Shown: one piece after another, positions 22,161-33,244 of the stretch
Layout: each line of letters begins with the position of its first letter
How positions within the stretch are numbered: the stretch's first letter is position 1
NCBI GenBank assembly: GCA_030248225.1
Contig: JASANE010016117.1
Coordinates: forward strand, 1-64,000
From: Trileptium ribeirensis
Lineage: Eukaryota; Nematoda; Enoplea; Enoplida; Thoracostomopsidae
DNA length: 64,000 nucleotides
Direction: 5' to 3'
Made by a program: the position numbers and the translations under genes
The notes under the pieces: model-generated
The model's input: the letters and a program-made list of their open reading frames with translations, nothing else
Database searches by the model: none
Told to the model about the DNA's origin: nothing

Positions 22161-22664
22161 ATGAACAATCGATCAACAAAATCGAGTGTAGTAGAACGGA
22201 AAGAGAACGCAAATAAAGAACTCGAAAAGTCTAAGATATGTCAGCAGGCGGAAACATTACTAGAGCTGAACCAGGTGAATGGATCAGAAGAATTCGAATC
22301 GTGTAGTTATCTGAAGGTCCTGTCAAGGTATTATATCGACACATACCCAGAAGGCAATAATAAACTTCGATGATTATTTGATACTGGGTCACAAATAACG
22401 ACCATTAGCGAAGAACAACACGAAAAGTATTTCAAACACTTATTGCTTCAAGAAACAGCATGATGTGCGTTGGCATTCAATGGAGACCTAACGGAAACAG
22501 CAGTAGCCTACCTTTTCGTACAAGTCCATCTAGAAAAGAAAGTACGGAAGATTCGATTCATCGTAATCCGAAATTTCCCGAATATTGATATATATGGACA
22601 TGACTTTATGGCACTTTTTCGAACTGGTGACGACTATCAACAATTGAGCGCAACGGTCAATTGA
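22161..22664 (+). pseudogene. Retroviral-type aspartic protease remnant of LTR element
   Basis: In the same frame as the zinc knuckle, an open stretch (22161-22373) ends in a stop and is followed at once by LFDTGSQITTISEE, the active-site DTG of a retropepsin, with DTG encoded at 22380-22388. About 60 residues further, IDIYGHDFMALF matches the ILGxDF block near the protease C-terminus. At least two in-frame stops (about 22371 and 22461) disable it. The style is closest to Ty3-type elements, but this is not certain because no RT or integrase is present. The element is cut off at about 22.7 kb, where LINE sequence begins. Confidence 0.75.
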
Positions 22665-22836
22665 TGCCCCATAGTTGGCGAGTCAACGAAACGGGATCAA
22701 TCTGAAAGGGAGACGAGAATCATATCGAAGTATGTAAATGCTCATAAAAACAAGTAATTCCACCATGAAGCAGAGGGGCTAATATAATCTGGTTGGGCCC
22801 TAGGTCCTTTCCAGCACCCCAATCTGTTAGAACAAT

Positions 22837-23865
22837 CTAAAATCTTATCCTATTCCAGAAACCTACTAATTGGGTCAATTTTAATTGATGGCCTTGGGAG
22901 CTATCCAAAATTCCATACCCAAAGAATTTCAATCTTAAATCTCTTAGTTTACTGCATTTGAAAGTAAAATGTTTTGCAGTTTCCAAATCTTTAATACATC
23001 TTCCACATTTATCATTGTCTTCAATATTCAGAGTTTTCAAATGTTTGATAAAATTGCCGTGTCCAGTAAGAAACTGCACGGCGATTCTCATCCTGCCCTT
23101 ATTTAATTTCCATGGAAACATGGATTTCCCTTTATCAATTTCTTTGAAGAAACATCTAGTCTGCAAGCAGTTGTTTCCATCGCGCCACTTTGACTGATGG
23201 TGCCTATTTGAACAGTCTTTTAAGAAAGTCTTAACAATTGTATTACTTATAGGAATACAAGGTTCGGGAGCCACAAGCGCAGTGTCCGATTCTTTCTTAG
23301 CCAGCTTATCAGCCACTTCATTCCCAAACAATCCAGAATGTCCTTAATGCAACCTAGTTTCAAGCTATTCCTCTTACCAACCATGTTAAGATGCTTTACG
23401 CATTCTAGCACGCACCAAAATTTGATTCGGGAATTATCTAATGCCTTAAGTGCTGTTAGACTATCGCTAAAAATAGCGATACTTCTGTTCCTCGGTTTCT
23501 TCTAAAATTTCTGCGCATCTGCAGTTAGCAGTAACCTCTGCATGAAAAACAGTTGCATGTTTACCAAGTGGGATGAATAGTGATACTTTATTTGGAATAA
23601 AGCCGCCGCCACCACAACTTCTTTCATTGCCCCTGGAATATACGATTTCAGTACTTTCCACAGAGTCGACGCTAAAGTCCTCATAAAACCAGAATTGGTT
23701 ATTTCTGGTTGCTACAACACTATCTGAAGGCATGCTCAGAAGTTGACCGTATCTGATAGCTTTTTCAGCTATCGTCGGTTGCCTTCGTCCTTTAAATATA
23801 TAATCACTCCAGAGACCCATATATTTGAGTGTGTGGGATTCCTTCAGCGCCAATTCTTTAGCCAA
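22837..23865 (-). pseudogene. R1/I-type LINE: RT tail and RNase H
   Basis: Read on the minus strand from 23876. An RT C-terminal region (IHVLAKELALKESHTLKYMG) is followed by an RNase H domain with FYEDFSVDSVES (first acidic block), a Gly-rich turn, PLGKHATVFHAEVTA (catalytic Glu), IAIFSDSLTALKAL (catalytic Asp, about 23480-23440), and after a stop GHSGLFGNEVADKLAKKES (final Asp). The C-terminal KHLKTLNIEDNDKCGRC ... TAKHFTFKC is the zinc-finger-like tail usual in these LINEs. Frameshifts and stops occur near 23,465 and 23,345. Together with the endonuclease at 24.7-25.4 kb on the same strand this forms one element whose RT core is missing. Confidence 0.8.
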
Positions 23866-23876
23866 TACATGAATGG

Positions 23877-24711
23877 CAGGGAGTAACCGGAATTCCGGTT
23901 CCGGCTAAAATCGTGTTCCATTTGCGGTTCTGGCAAAGGGTAAAAACCATACCGGAACTGGAATTCCGGTTTAAAAATTTTGTTTGAAATTTTCCACGTT
24001 TTTTGCTTCATCCTGTAATCCAAACATATGTAATATATATTATACCAGTCGTGGTGTAACTACATTTTTTGAGCGGAGCAACGGCATTAGTAATATTAAC
24101 GTACTCAATGTCTTGGGAAAATGTTATTACATTACCAGTAACAACAGAAGATTTTGTTTCACCAACCGAAATATTACTATATGGAATGCTCTGCCCGCTT
24201 CGGTCGTTTCCGCGCCGTTTCTCTTGTCATTCAAATCAAGACTACACAGGCGTGGCGCAATTTAGCTGACCGGTGCTGCTGCGTCTCCTCCTTGTTTTAG
24301 GACGAAAATTGCGGGAACCAGAGAAGCTGGTTCCGACGACTTCTTCATGGCTACAACGCGATTATCCAACAATGCACAACCAGGCCGCCCCACAGCCATG
24401 GATCGAAGGTGAACTATTACCTAGACAACAATGAGTAAATGAAAGAATACTTTTATTTACCCCAGTGTATATGCCGTTAAAACGATTCTACGCTGTTATG
24501 AGCTTTGTTAGGGTGTTAATTAGCCTAATTAATGATAAAATTGGCAAGTTGCAAAGTTATAAAATATCAGGTGCACATCCTCACATGATAAGCTTTTAAT
24601 GTAAAAGTTATTTTTAATGCATTTTAAACCCACTATACCTTCATTTCTTCCATCATCTGTTTTACTATATATAAATTTCGAAGACCAGGTTCCGAATCCG
24701 GTTTAAATGGG
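23877..24711 (-). mobile_element. hAT-like nonautonomous element, copy D (disrupted)
   Basis: The left end CAGGGAGTAACCGGAATTCC and about 165 bp of following sequence match copies B and C. From about 24592 to 24711 the opposite part of the family resumes (the TTAATGTAAAAG..CTTCATTTCTTCC..CCGGTTTAAATGG segment). The middle is replaced by a LINE 3' fragment and the last 45 bp or so of the right terminus is missing. The copy sits inside the R1/I-type LINE, separating endonuclease from RNase H sequence. Confidence 0.75.
24046..24590 (+). pseudogene. CR1/Jockey LINE 3' fragment inside hAT copy D
   Basis: The plus-strand frame includes FTNRNITIWNALPASVVSAP and LSFKSRLHR, the characteristic C-terminus of a CR1/Jockey RT, followed by about 320 bp of presumed 3' untranslated sequence. 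The preceding residues of the open frame belong to the hAT sequence. A short, 5'-truncated LINE insertion accompanied by loss of hAT sequence. Confidence 0.7.
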
Positions 24712-24714
24712 TGC

Positions 24715-25375
24715 GAATCACAAGAGTCGGCTCTTTACCCCGATTAACAATCCTAAGATTGGTAGTCAAGAGAAAGGACACCAGTTCTTCACCTCTTCTA
24801 TTTGTGTTGTTACTACCCATATCATGTTGTAAGCATTAGCATCAACACCTATTACCAATTCCATTGGCTTATTTTCGCAAAAACTTGCTAAATCCTTCAG
24901 TTTCTCCCGGCAGCTCCCCTCTCGCATCATAGGGTAAGTAAGTACATAGACTCAAGGTAGAGGTCCCGCGTTCCGCCACTAATTTTGGTACAAATTTTTA
25001 TTACAACAGAATTACCGTCTGAAAAGTGGTTAATAAAACTGGCAATAAGTTCTTCTGATGCAAATATAGCAGATCTAGTTTTGGTTTTTGAAAAACTGAC
25101 CTTTTACACCTTCAAGTTTGGCCGAAGCAATAACCATGAGCGGCTCCTGAATCATTGCAATGGCCGGGCCCGGTTTCAATCTAATTTTTGATTCTAGATC
25201 AATTTTACCCGTCCTGGATTGCTGGCAGTTAATCTGATATACGGTCTGGCCGAAGCAACACCCATGAGCGGCTCCTGAATCAGTGCAATGAGCGGGCCCG
25301 GTGTCAATCTAATTTTTCATTCTAGATCAATTTTACCCGTCCTGGATTGCTGCCAGTTAATCTGATATACGGTCA
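24715..25375 (-). pseudogene. R1/I-type LINE endonuclease remnant with internal duplication
   Basis: Minus-strand translation gives, in order, PLIALIQEPLMGVA (the ALIQEPW block at the N-terminus), TKTRSAIFASEELIASFINH (the RACI..S..L block), then SDGNSVVIKI and GGTRDLYLESMYLLTL. About 24.87 kb onward reads PMELVIGVDANAYNMIW, GSNNTNRRGEELVSFLLTTN and VNRGKEPTLV, the DANAHH..WGS..NRRGE block of R1/I-type endonucleases. The first part is tandemly duplicated with a 128-bp period (25120-25247 and 25248-25375). Several frameshifts. It belongs with the RNase H remnant at 22.8-23.9 kb. Confidence 0.75.
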
Positions 25376-25379
25376 GGGA

Positions 25380-25545
25380 GCTTCATCATGATGAGCTACA
25401 CCTTCCAGCATCTTGTCATATTTAGCACTACGAACCACTCGGTCCACACTCATGTCTTGTCAGGTTTATCCGAGAGCTAGACTACATATATTCCTTAAAT
25501 CTAGTTTTAGGTGGGTTTGTTCTATCAGTCAGAACGCCCCACAAC
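25380..25545. other. Probable 5' part of the R1/I-type LINE
   Basis: Sequence between the endonuclease duplication and hAT copy B. Minus-strand frames are open in short pieces but show no motif I recognise. It ends at the left TSD of copy B. Confidence 0.3.
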
Positions 25546-25553
25546 ATAATTAA

Positions 25554-26715
25554 CAGGGAGTAACCGGAATTCCGGTTCCGGCGAAAATCATGTTCCGGTT
25601 GCGGTTCCGGCAAAGGGCAAAAACCATACCGGAACCTTAATTCCGGTTTAAAAATTTTGTTTGAAATTTTCCACGTTTTTTGCTTCATCCTGTAGTCCAA
25701 ACATATGTAATATATATTACACAATGATCAAGCTCCAATACAACCAAGCAAAAGAAAAGATTAACTAACCAGTTTGCCGTGTGAAACGTAAGTAGGGCAC
25801 ATATATAATTTGAGCAGGAATTTTTCATAATAACCTGCAGGAGTTTGTTAAATCAAAGCCAGGTCGATGCTTGTAGCAGCTATTTTACACATCCAGAAGT
25901 CTGTGGGATACGTTTGAATTAAACCGGTCCAACTCGGTAACAGAGTATGGCTTACGCAGAAGTACTTAGGGTATGCTTGGCTAACATAAATTGCGTCAAG
26001 CACACGCCAGTGCGCTTGTAAACTTGGTAAATCAGTCTAAATCAAAGTAAACTAACGTTATCTGCAACGCATCTAGAAACTGCTTTCTTGGCTATGAACT
26101 GTATTTATAGAAACTGTGCGAGCAGCATCACAGTGTGTCTCATTTATAGCATTCTGATTAGAAAGTTATCATCATTATGATCTAACTGATGGGCACTGTT
26201 TGTCCAACGCTAGACTAAACAGCGTCTCTGACCAGTGATCATAAAATTACCTTCTATCTATTAATTTCTCTTAGAATCATATAAACCAATAATTTTAAGT
26301 TTCCTTCCGAAGAACATGTAACAAACGTTTGTGTAGTAAAGGGAGGCGACTGGAGACAGAGCGAAAGTGTGTATTCTACGCTCCAAGCTTTGTAAGCACA
26401 TTCGATTTGACGCAGTATACGCAATGGTGTATAGTGGAAGACATTTTTTGCTCTGAATGTCCAAAAACCGTCATATTTCATCGATAAATAAACATTATTA
26501 GCTTTCTCAGTCTCTTTAAAGTTTCAGAAAGGCAATAATACCATCGCAATACATTAAGTTTAATGTAAAGTTATTTTTAATGCATTTTAAATCCACTATA
26601 CCTTCATTTCTTCCATTATCTGTTTTACTGTATATAAATTTCGAAGACCAGGTTCCGGATCCGGTTTAAATGGACGGTTCCGGTTCCGGTAAATTTCGGT
26701 TCCGGTTATTCCCTG
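25554..26715 (-). mobile_element. hAT-like nonautonomous element, copy B (best-preserved)
   Basis: 1162 bp, flanked by a perfect 8-bp target-site duplication ATAATTAA (25546-25553 and 26716-26723). The ends read CAGGGAGTAACCGGAATTCC on the left and CAGGGAATAACCGGAACCGG read inward from the right, a terminal inverted repeat of about 16 bp. Both subterminal 100-bp regions are dense in CCGGAA/TTCCGG motifs, which may be transposase-binding sites. An 8-bp TSD with CAGGG-type ends is the signature of the hAT superfamily. No transposase is encoded, so it must have been moved in trans. Confidence 0.92.
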
Positions 26716-26831
26716 ATAATTAAGTATCGGTGGCTGTGACAATCGGGACGATCTTCCGAATCGGAATCCAGTGGGCCATCCCGTCCGGAGCCAACTCGAC
26801 TTCAAGGTCAAAAATCTGAATGTAGGTCATT

Positions 26832-27790
26832 TCATATCTTAGTCTGTTCCCTTTTGCCCGAATGAGCTCCCGAATTTCGGGAGCCACCCTGAAGCCAAAT
26901 AGACGACCATGTTATCTGTTTTTTGAAAAGTAGGGAACCCATCATCATCATCCATTTATACTCGTTGTTCCACATTGTCGTGGGTTCGACTTCACCATGA
27001 TCGAATAGCATTCCTCCACTTGACCTGTCTAGCGCACCCGCTTGTAGGAGATGTAACGTCGTCATGTCCTCTGTAACCAAATCTAGCCACTGCTTCTTAG
27101 ATCGCCCCTTTCGTGCCGGTCCGTTGAACCGCACGTCGTTTATTGCGGGAATGCATGGTAAGAGCTTGGTTGCCGTTCGCTGAACTTTCTCGATCAACTC
27201 AATGTCTCTAGTTAGATACGGACACCAGACGTTCACGGCGTACTCGACATGGGTACGGATTAAAGTGCGATACAGGGCAAGCCAAATCCTCTTGGGCCAG
27301 TGAAATATTGTTCTTCGAATCATGAAGATAACTTTGTGACCCTTTGCTGACACATGAGCACAATGTTCTGAAAACTTGAGATCGTTACTAATGATGACAC
27401 CTAGGCCTTTTTCGCATAGAGTTATAATTGCACAGCCGACACTGTCATCGATGTCGTCAATAAAAATAATGAACAGGGTGGGACCAAGTACAGTTCCTTG
27501 CGGAACACCGCTGTTGACATCAGTCCAGTTAGACATTGTGTTGTTCACAAAAACAGATTGACGCCTATTAGAAAGGTATTCGCGGAACCACCTTAAAAGA
27601 GTGCTAGAAATTCCGTACATTTCAAGCTTTGTGAGTAGCGCATCGTGATTGACCTTATCAGAAGCTTTCTGGAAATCTATGTAGGTATGCGAAATCTACC
27701 CAATCATTTGAATCGACACATTTGGTTACAAAGTCCAGATATGACAGCAATTGTGAAGTGGTTGAGAGATTAGAAGTTGAGAAGGGTTCG
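26832..27790 (-). pseudogene. Chimeric LINE RT with deleted catalytic box
   Basis: Minus strand. About 27790-27640 gives STTSQLLSYLDFVTKCVDSN, a frameshift, then IDFQKASDKVNHDALLTKLE (motif A, Asp present). The open frame 27620-26832 continues with LLRWFREYLSNRRQSVFVNN and SGVPQGTVLGPTLFIIFIDD. Then, at about 27,430, the sequence jumps directly to GLGVIISNDLKFSEHCAHVS, so the ADD catalytic box is deleted. Thumb motifs follow (RTLIRTHVEYAVNVWCPYL, VQRTATKLLP). From about 27,125 the frame changes to RKGRSKKQWLDLVTEDM..LDRSSGG, a tail typical of a different LINE group (RTE-like). The fusion is in frame but unlikely to be functional. Confidence 0.75.
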
Positions 27791-27794
27791 GAAT

Positions 27795-28744
27795 ATATCT
27801 TCAGCCTATGTAGCGGGAGCGCAAGGCGCCGTAGTCGACCAAAGTTCGGCCATTTGATATTCCAACTATTTTAAGCACTGTTCCATCGAATCAAGGTTTT
27901 TAACACAGGCGATGCAGTAAATATTAATTAAGGAGGAATTATATTAATTTATAAAAGTTTTTATCGCAGCAATAACATTTATAATCGATAGAGACATTAT
28001 ATCGTTGACACTTCACATGCCAATCCAGATTCCCAATTGCTAGCTTACACTCCGGACAGGGCTAAGATAATGCACGGTCTGATGATGATAGACGTCTACT
28101 GCCATCCATTTTTATTTAATAATTATAAAGAATATATAAGTAATTTATCGCAGTTAATAACACTTGAATGAATATATAGGTGTTTGTGCATTTTGCAGAG
28201 CAATTTCTTCTCTTTATATCTTCACTTTGTTAGTCCCTAGCATACGCAGTATTCAACTATTACGTATGTTAGGAACTATCCTTGAACGTAATAATGCCAC
28301 AACTATTCAAGAAACTAGGCTGATACTCGGCTCATTTTGTATATTGATGCTCAATATAACTATGTATTCATCGCTCGATTACATGTTTAACACTCGCAAA
28401 TTGACAACCATTACGATAAGACAAGCTTCTAGTTACCGACGTTGAAACAATTGCTTCTATTTGGGCCATTAAAAACGTGTTTGTAATCGACATTGTTTCT
28501 AAATTCTATATGAGTAGAATACCGTGGTGTATAGGTTATATTATATTATTTTGAAATGCGCATTGCGTTATGGAGTATGTCGACACTGCTGCTGTTACAA
28601 TTACGGAACACGATTGGACACGAACATCTACACGATGATCACAATGCCGAGCCTGCACATTTCAAATATTCTCGCGAAGCTAATGAAGCATACGCTAACG
28701 TAAGGTCATCCCACCAAATTTTTATATGACCTAATTTATTGATT
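27795..28744. other. No supported gene
   Basis: AT-rich. Two TTATCGCAG..AATAACA strings lie about 190 bp apart (27962 and 28147). An open frame at 28164-28445 has no recognisable motif. The missing first exon of the zinc transporter could lie in this interval or further left, but I cannot identify it. Confidence 0.3.
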
Positions 28745-29350
28745 ATGGAGCGAATGTAGCGATTTGTTTCCTCAAATCCATAGTGCGCAATAGCACGAAT
28801 TTTTTGTCCATATGTTCCAAGCTTACCTTTTGGCCAGCTGGGTGTATTTTAGTACAGACATGTATTTGACGCTTAACATAATGCAGTTGTCCGGCTAACT
28901 TGGTGTTTACGCTGCTCCAAAGGTTTGCTACATAAATTCTCACAAAACCCACATGAACTCGAGATTTTTGATTGTGACCATTTTGGGCATCCAACATTTT
29001 AGGTTATAATTCTTGCCGTGGGTTCGAAAAATAAGACCACTGTGCAGAATTCTCTCATTGAAGGTAGAACTTCGTCGTTATTATTTTTTGTCAGAGCAGT
29101 CGTTTTCGAGATATGACCCAAAGTTTAAAAAATATCACCAAAAAGATGAAAATTCAAAAATTTTGTCAAGGAAAGCTTTATGGTTTTTTGGGGAGAACTA
29201 TGGGATTCTTTACTGTTGTTTAACTCTTTAACCATGTTGGTTTTTTTGTTTAAACCTATACCGGATATGTTACTAACATTGTGGCACAACACAGGGATAA
29301 AATTTTGCAAATTGTTGCACCAGAAAGTCGAAATCTTTCAATTTTTCAAT
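28745..29350. repeat. Dispersed repeat family S, copy 1
   Basis: The segment 28890-29120 matches 33.34-33.56 kb: TTGGTGTTTACGCTG, then a GATTNTGNCCATTTNGGGC..CCAACATTTTA block, then TTTTTTGTCAGAGCAG(T/C)CGTTTT. This is a dispersed family of unknown type. Ends are not resolved and it has no coding hallmarks. Confidence 0.55.
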
Positions 29351-29579
29351 ATTGATGATTAGAAATTAATGGCGCGGAGATATACTGTATGTAGAATCGT
29401 TCAAGGTTCGTGGGTTCACGTAGACCAGGTAGGTTGATGATTAGCATGGGATTATATGTGTTAGGATGAATGCGAAAAATTCAAATGTTTCTGCGTGGCA
29501 TGCTTCAAATAAGACAAGTGCTAGGGATGAAAATCATTTTTTATTTATAATTTTTCTTAACAATTTTTTCTTGTTTTTA

Positions 29580-29745
29580 GTCCAGAAAGAAGAAATATAT
29601 AGCGGGTCCTATTGTTTGACAAGTGATTAAAATCTCGTACTTTCTAGATCTCCCATGTTCATCAGTTTTTCGTGATGTCCGTCCCCCTCTCACCCGATTC
29701 CCCATGCTCATCTAAGTCCATGTTTTATTAATGATCTTACATTAA
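29580..29745. repeat. Fragment related to the G/C-tract MITE at 62.0 kb
   Basis: TCCCATGTTCATCAGTTTTT, GATGTCCGTCCCCCTCTCAC and CCGATTCCCCATGCTCATCT resemble the interior of the element at 62039-62425 (CCCATGTTCGTGAG, CATGTCCGTCCCCCCCACTC, GGCCGAAACCCCCCATG). The fragment lacks recognisable termini. Confidence 0.5.
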
Positions 29746-29811
29746 TGTTTCCTGCATAATATTTTGAATCACTTCTATTTTTTCTGATGCTAAAGTGGTA
29801 TGTTATAGCAT

Positions 29812-30860
29812 GAAAGTATTTGTACGACAGTTAAAACGATGCATCTGGCCCTGCGGACCAGTCTGGACCGTCTGTTTCTGTCATTCATAACTCATCATCG
29901 GAAGGACGGAATTCGGTAATTTGTTTATTCGATAGCAAAAGCGACGAGGATGTGCCTTTTTGTTGAACGCGAACACCCCAAAATGGCAAAAACTGCTTGT
30001 AGGGTTCTTTGCCAAAACTAGCCATACGAGTACCAGCGTTTCGCAGCGCATATCACTCTATACATGCTTCAACTCAGAAAATGGCTTCATACAGAATCAA
30101 TTCATCGATATGTGCAACTTTGCTGACCACATTTTATGGAATCGCTCCGTGTCGCTCTGGTGTCGAATATGGTTCGTCGACCCTTTGCCAGAAATAGCGA
30201 TTTTCAATTTAATGCATGTTATTGCGCTTGTAAAGTATAAGTGCTTGTTAAGTTATCAATCACTGTGAATACAATGGCTTTGCTATCTAAAGCCTAACTT
30301 GACTATATTATATCTTTTCACGAGGTTTTGCGGGTTTTACAGTCGACGAACCCGATTTCCGAAATGTAGCCCTTTTTCATTTGTTTGGTTATGTATTGTG
30401 TGCAAGGCATCAAGAAAAGACTATAAAGGTTTTCCTGAAAGCTGAATACAATGATTTTGTTATCTTGAGTCCAGCGTGCATATTTCAAGCTTTTTCGTGT
30501 GTTTTGAGCGAGTTAGGGTCAATGAATCGGATTGCCAGAATATACTCTGTCTTCAGTTGTTTGGTTACGCATTGCTTAGAGGTCGTCAAGAATTATTGTG
30601 TATATAGTATATCCGGGAGGCTGATTACGATGGTTTGGTTATCTGGAGACCAAAATAAAGTCTTGATGCGTTGTAAGTTGTTTTCGATGGTTTAGGGTCG
30701 ACGATAATTTGGGAATTTCAATGGACTTAATGTTCAATAGGTTTAGTGTAGTATATGATTCAAACACAGCATGTTACACATTATTAAACAAAATTATAAC
30801 TTAAAATGAAACCAAGCACGCTCTGTTTCACCCTCTCTGGAGAGTTACTAGTGTATATTA
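29812..30860. repeat. Dispersed repeat family P, copy 1
   Basis: Shares a long ordered set of landmarks with 38.17-39.35 kb, 49.31-50.65 kb and 61.3-61.8 kb: a GTCTGTTTCTGTCA block, a TTTGCCA..CCATACG(A/G)GT block, a GACTTTGCTGACC block, several GCTGAATACGATGG strings, GATGGTTTAGGGTCGACGA and a terminal CGCTCTGTTTCACCCTC(T/G)C. The open frames inside are not conserved between copies. Superfamily unknown. Confidence 0.65.
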
Positions 30861-31181
30861 GCTGATGCATTGTTCTTAAGGGTCTTTGAAAGGGACTAGA
30901 ATGTTCAATTTGCAATAGTTGCTAAATGCAGACTGAACGCAGTCTTTCCGTTTCTGCCCCGGGATATTTTTTCTAACCTATTTAAACTGAACATTCATGA
31001 TTTTCACCGAATACCATTATATGTTACAATCGTGCAACTGGTAACTTGTGCAGTGAGGGAAAATGCAACGGAATTAACTATGGTAGGCTCACTAATTGGC
31101 GAATGCATTCAGTATGACTGAGTTTATTCTAGAATATAAAGTGCCGTACACAAAGTATTGCGAGCACGTTTTTAATTTTAG

Positions 31182-31275
31182 GATCAGGTAATGGAGCAAA
31201 ACCATCTGAACTCGCACCACGAACATGCTCATGGTCACAGCCATGGCGAAAATCACCACCATGAACACACCAACG
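31182..31275 (+). CDS. SLC39A7: ZIP7-like zinc transporter, His-rich N-terminal exon
   Basis: First of five exons recognised from a ZIP transporter of the SLC39A7/KE4 (Drosophila Catsup) group. These proteins export zinc from the ER/Golgi lumen to the cytosol. The exon lies between an acceptor ending TTTTAATTTTAG and a donor GTACGT. Its frame encodes DQVMEQNHLNSHHEH and then HAHGHSHGENHHHEH, the luminal His-rich segment that follows the signal peptide in the family. It begins in phase 0 and ends with one base (G) that joins GT of the next exon to make Gly. The signal-peptide exon was not found upstream. The ATG at 31191 could instead be a start, but that would leave the protein without a signal peptide. 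Confidence 0.82.
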
Positions 31276-31559
31276 GTACGTTTGTATTATTGTTGTTACC
31301 GTATATATTTTGATGGGTATTACCAAGAGTTTATTATAAAAAATTTTGTAGAAGAGTATGACGCTAAGTCACACGTTTGTACTTTACCTTATTCGATTAT
31401 GTGGTCGTTTTTTGAAACTACGCCACCGCCCTGCAACGGCGGTAGGGGTAAACTTCTGGCGGTACCAACTAACAGGGCGCCAATAATCAGTGATATTAGA
31501 GCAGAATCAGCCATTATCGACAGCTCTTATTCTTGTCTTAATATCAAGGGGTAGCAGAT

Positions 31560-33244
31560 ATCTCGAGAAAATTGAGGGGAGGTAGGTCAAACCACACCAC
31601 GTCATCGGATATGGTAAGGGACGTGGGTGTGACTTAGTGTGTCTCTTCTATTCTGGAACATTGTTATAAAAAAATTCTTGGTATTGCTAGGATATGCAAA
31701 CAGCAACAATGGAATGTAAAGCTTTACAATTTTGTTGATACACTTTATACATTTTTGTAAATTTTCCCTAGTTGTTGCTAAAATTTTTCTGAATTTTTGT
31801 AAATTTTTCAAAACTTGTGCTAAACTTTCATAATTTCCAAAAATCAAAGGTTTGGCCCTTAGTTACGGCTTCCGATACTAGTTAGGGGTCACAGCACAAC
31901 CCGAAACTCGTGACTCCTAGTCTAAGACACCAAAAGGCGTGGCAGATGACACGCGTTTATATGACACTTTATTCCCGCTTAATCCGACTTGAATGACTTT
32001 TATAGCACAATTACCGACGCACCCTGATATCAATGTGTTTTACAATATAGTCTAACACTAATGTAGCTATCATCATCACAGTCTGTATCACTCACGAGTT
32101 TCCAGAACTGAACCAGTCAAAACATAAAATCAAAGCTTTTAATTTAAAACAGCTGTTTTTACATCAGGTAACTCCATGATAAAAATCCAATGATTCCAAT
32201 TGTCATTCAATATGAGTAAGCAATACCGCCAAAATACCTTCTCGTAATAACCGTGTTTATGAACTACGGGTAAAGGATCTAAACCCTTAACATGCGCGAT
32301 TCAAGGACCCATTGTGAATAATAGCAACTGATTTGGGCAACGAAGTATGTGCTCGAGAAGTTGTAAAATTTCAGTGTATTCAGAGTAAGTAGCCAGCTTT
32401 ATCGCATGAGAGAATTCGACTATTTCAGTACTGTATACCTGGGAACGCTGCCGAATACCTTTAGACATAACGCATGCGAGCAGCTAAAGCAAGGCTACGG
32501 AAATGTAGATTGATTTACACTTCGGGTTCCACCCGACTGCCCGTGGTCATTCGCATAAAGCCGCAGTTTACTACGCCAATGCTCATAGTCAACATTTCAA
32601 TACTCACGGGTCTAATAGGAATCCGAATTATGAGCAATTTAGATTATATCACACCTTGTTTCTATACAAAGATACAAGACAATTCGCATCGCTATCGGTA
32701 AAAGTCTGTAAATAAAGCTCAATTTCCGCTCGACATAAGCATAGGCATAGAATCCCTCAATACACTAATCAATCAATAAGAATCATTTTCAACAGCCGCG
32801 TTACCCACAAATAACGTAACCGTATGATCAGTAAAATATATTCCTACGTATGAGATCAATTAGAAAAACCCATTCGAACCAATGTAACATTATGAACAGC
32901 AGATTTCGGGAAGCTGGAAGTAGTGCTACGCACGTTAAACTATGAACAGGTATATGTGAACAAAAGAGGCAACTCAAGTTTTATGATCCAATGTGCAACT
33001 TCATGCGCCGATACAGACAGAGCTTGACGTAATGACAGGTAGCGTTTTACCCAGCATGTTGTGCAAATCATCATATATATGACTACAATAATGTAAAATT
33101 CCAACGAAAACATTATAAACGAAGCCGGAAAATTGTGCTTGACTGTGCATGAGCTTTGTAAATAAATAAGTCTTAGGTAAGTCCTGGACACCTATGACAT
33201 TAATAATTGAAGCGTAACAAGCCTAGTCTGCTCAAATAGCGCAT
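31560..33244. other. Intron sequence, no gene seen
   Basis: Part of intron 1. Contains an A/T-rich segment at 31.72-31.83 kb with repeated AAATTTT(T/C) strings and an AGTCACAGCACAACCC-containing region. Short frames at 32474 (plus) and 32940 (minus) have no recognisable motif. Confidence 0.35.

Noticed and set aside
26975..27005. tRNA T-arm (GTGGGTTCGAC)
   Set aside because: Part of the LINE C-terminal coding sequence; no other tRNA features.
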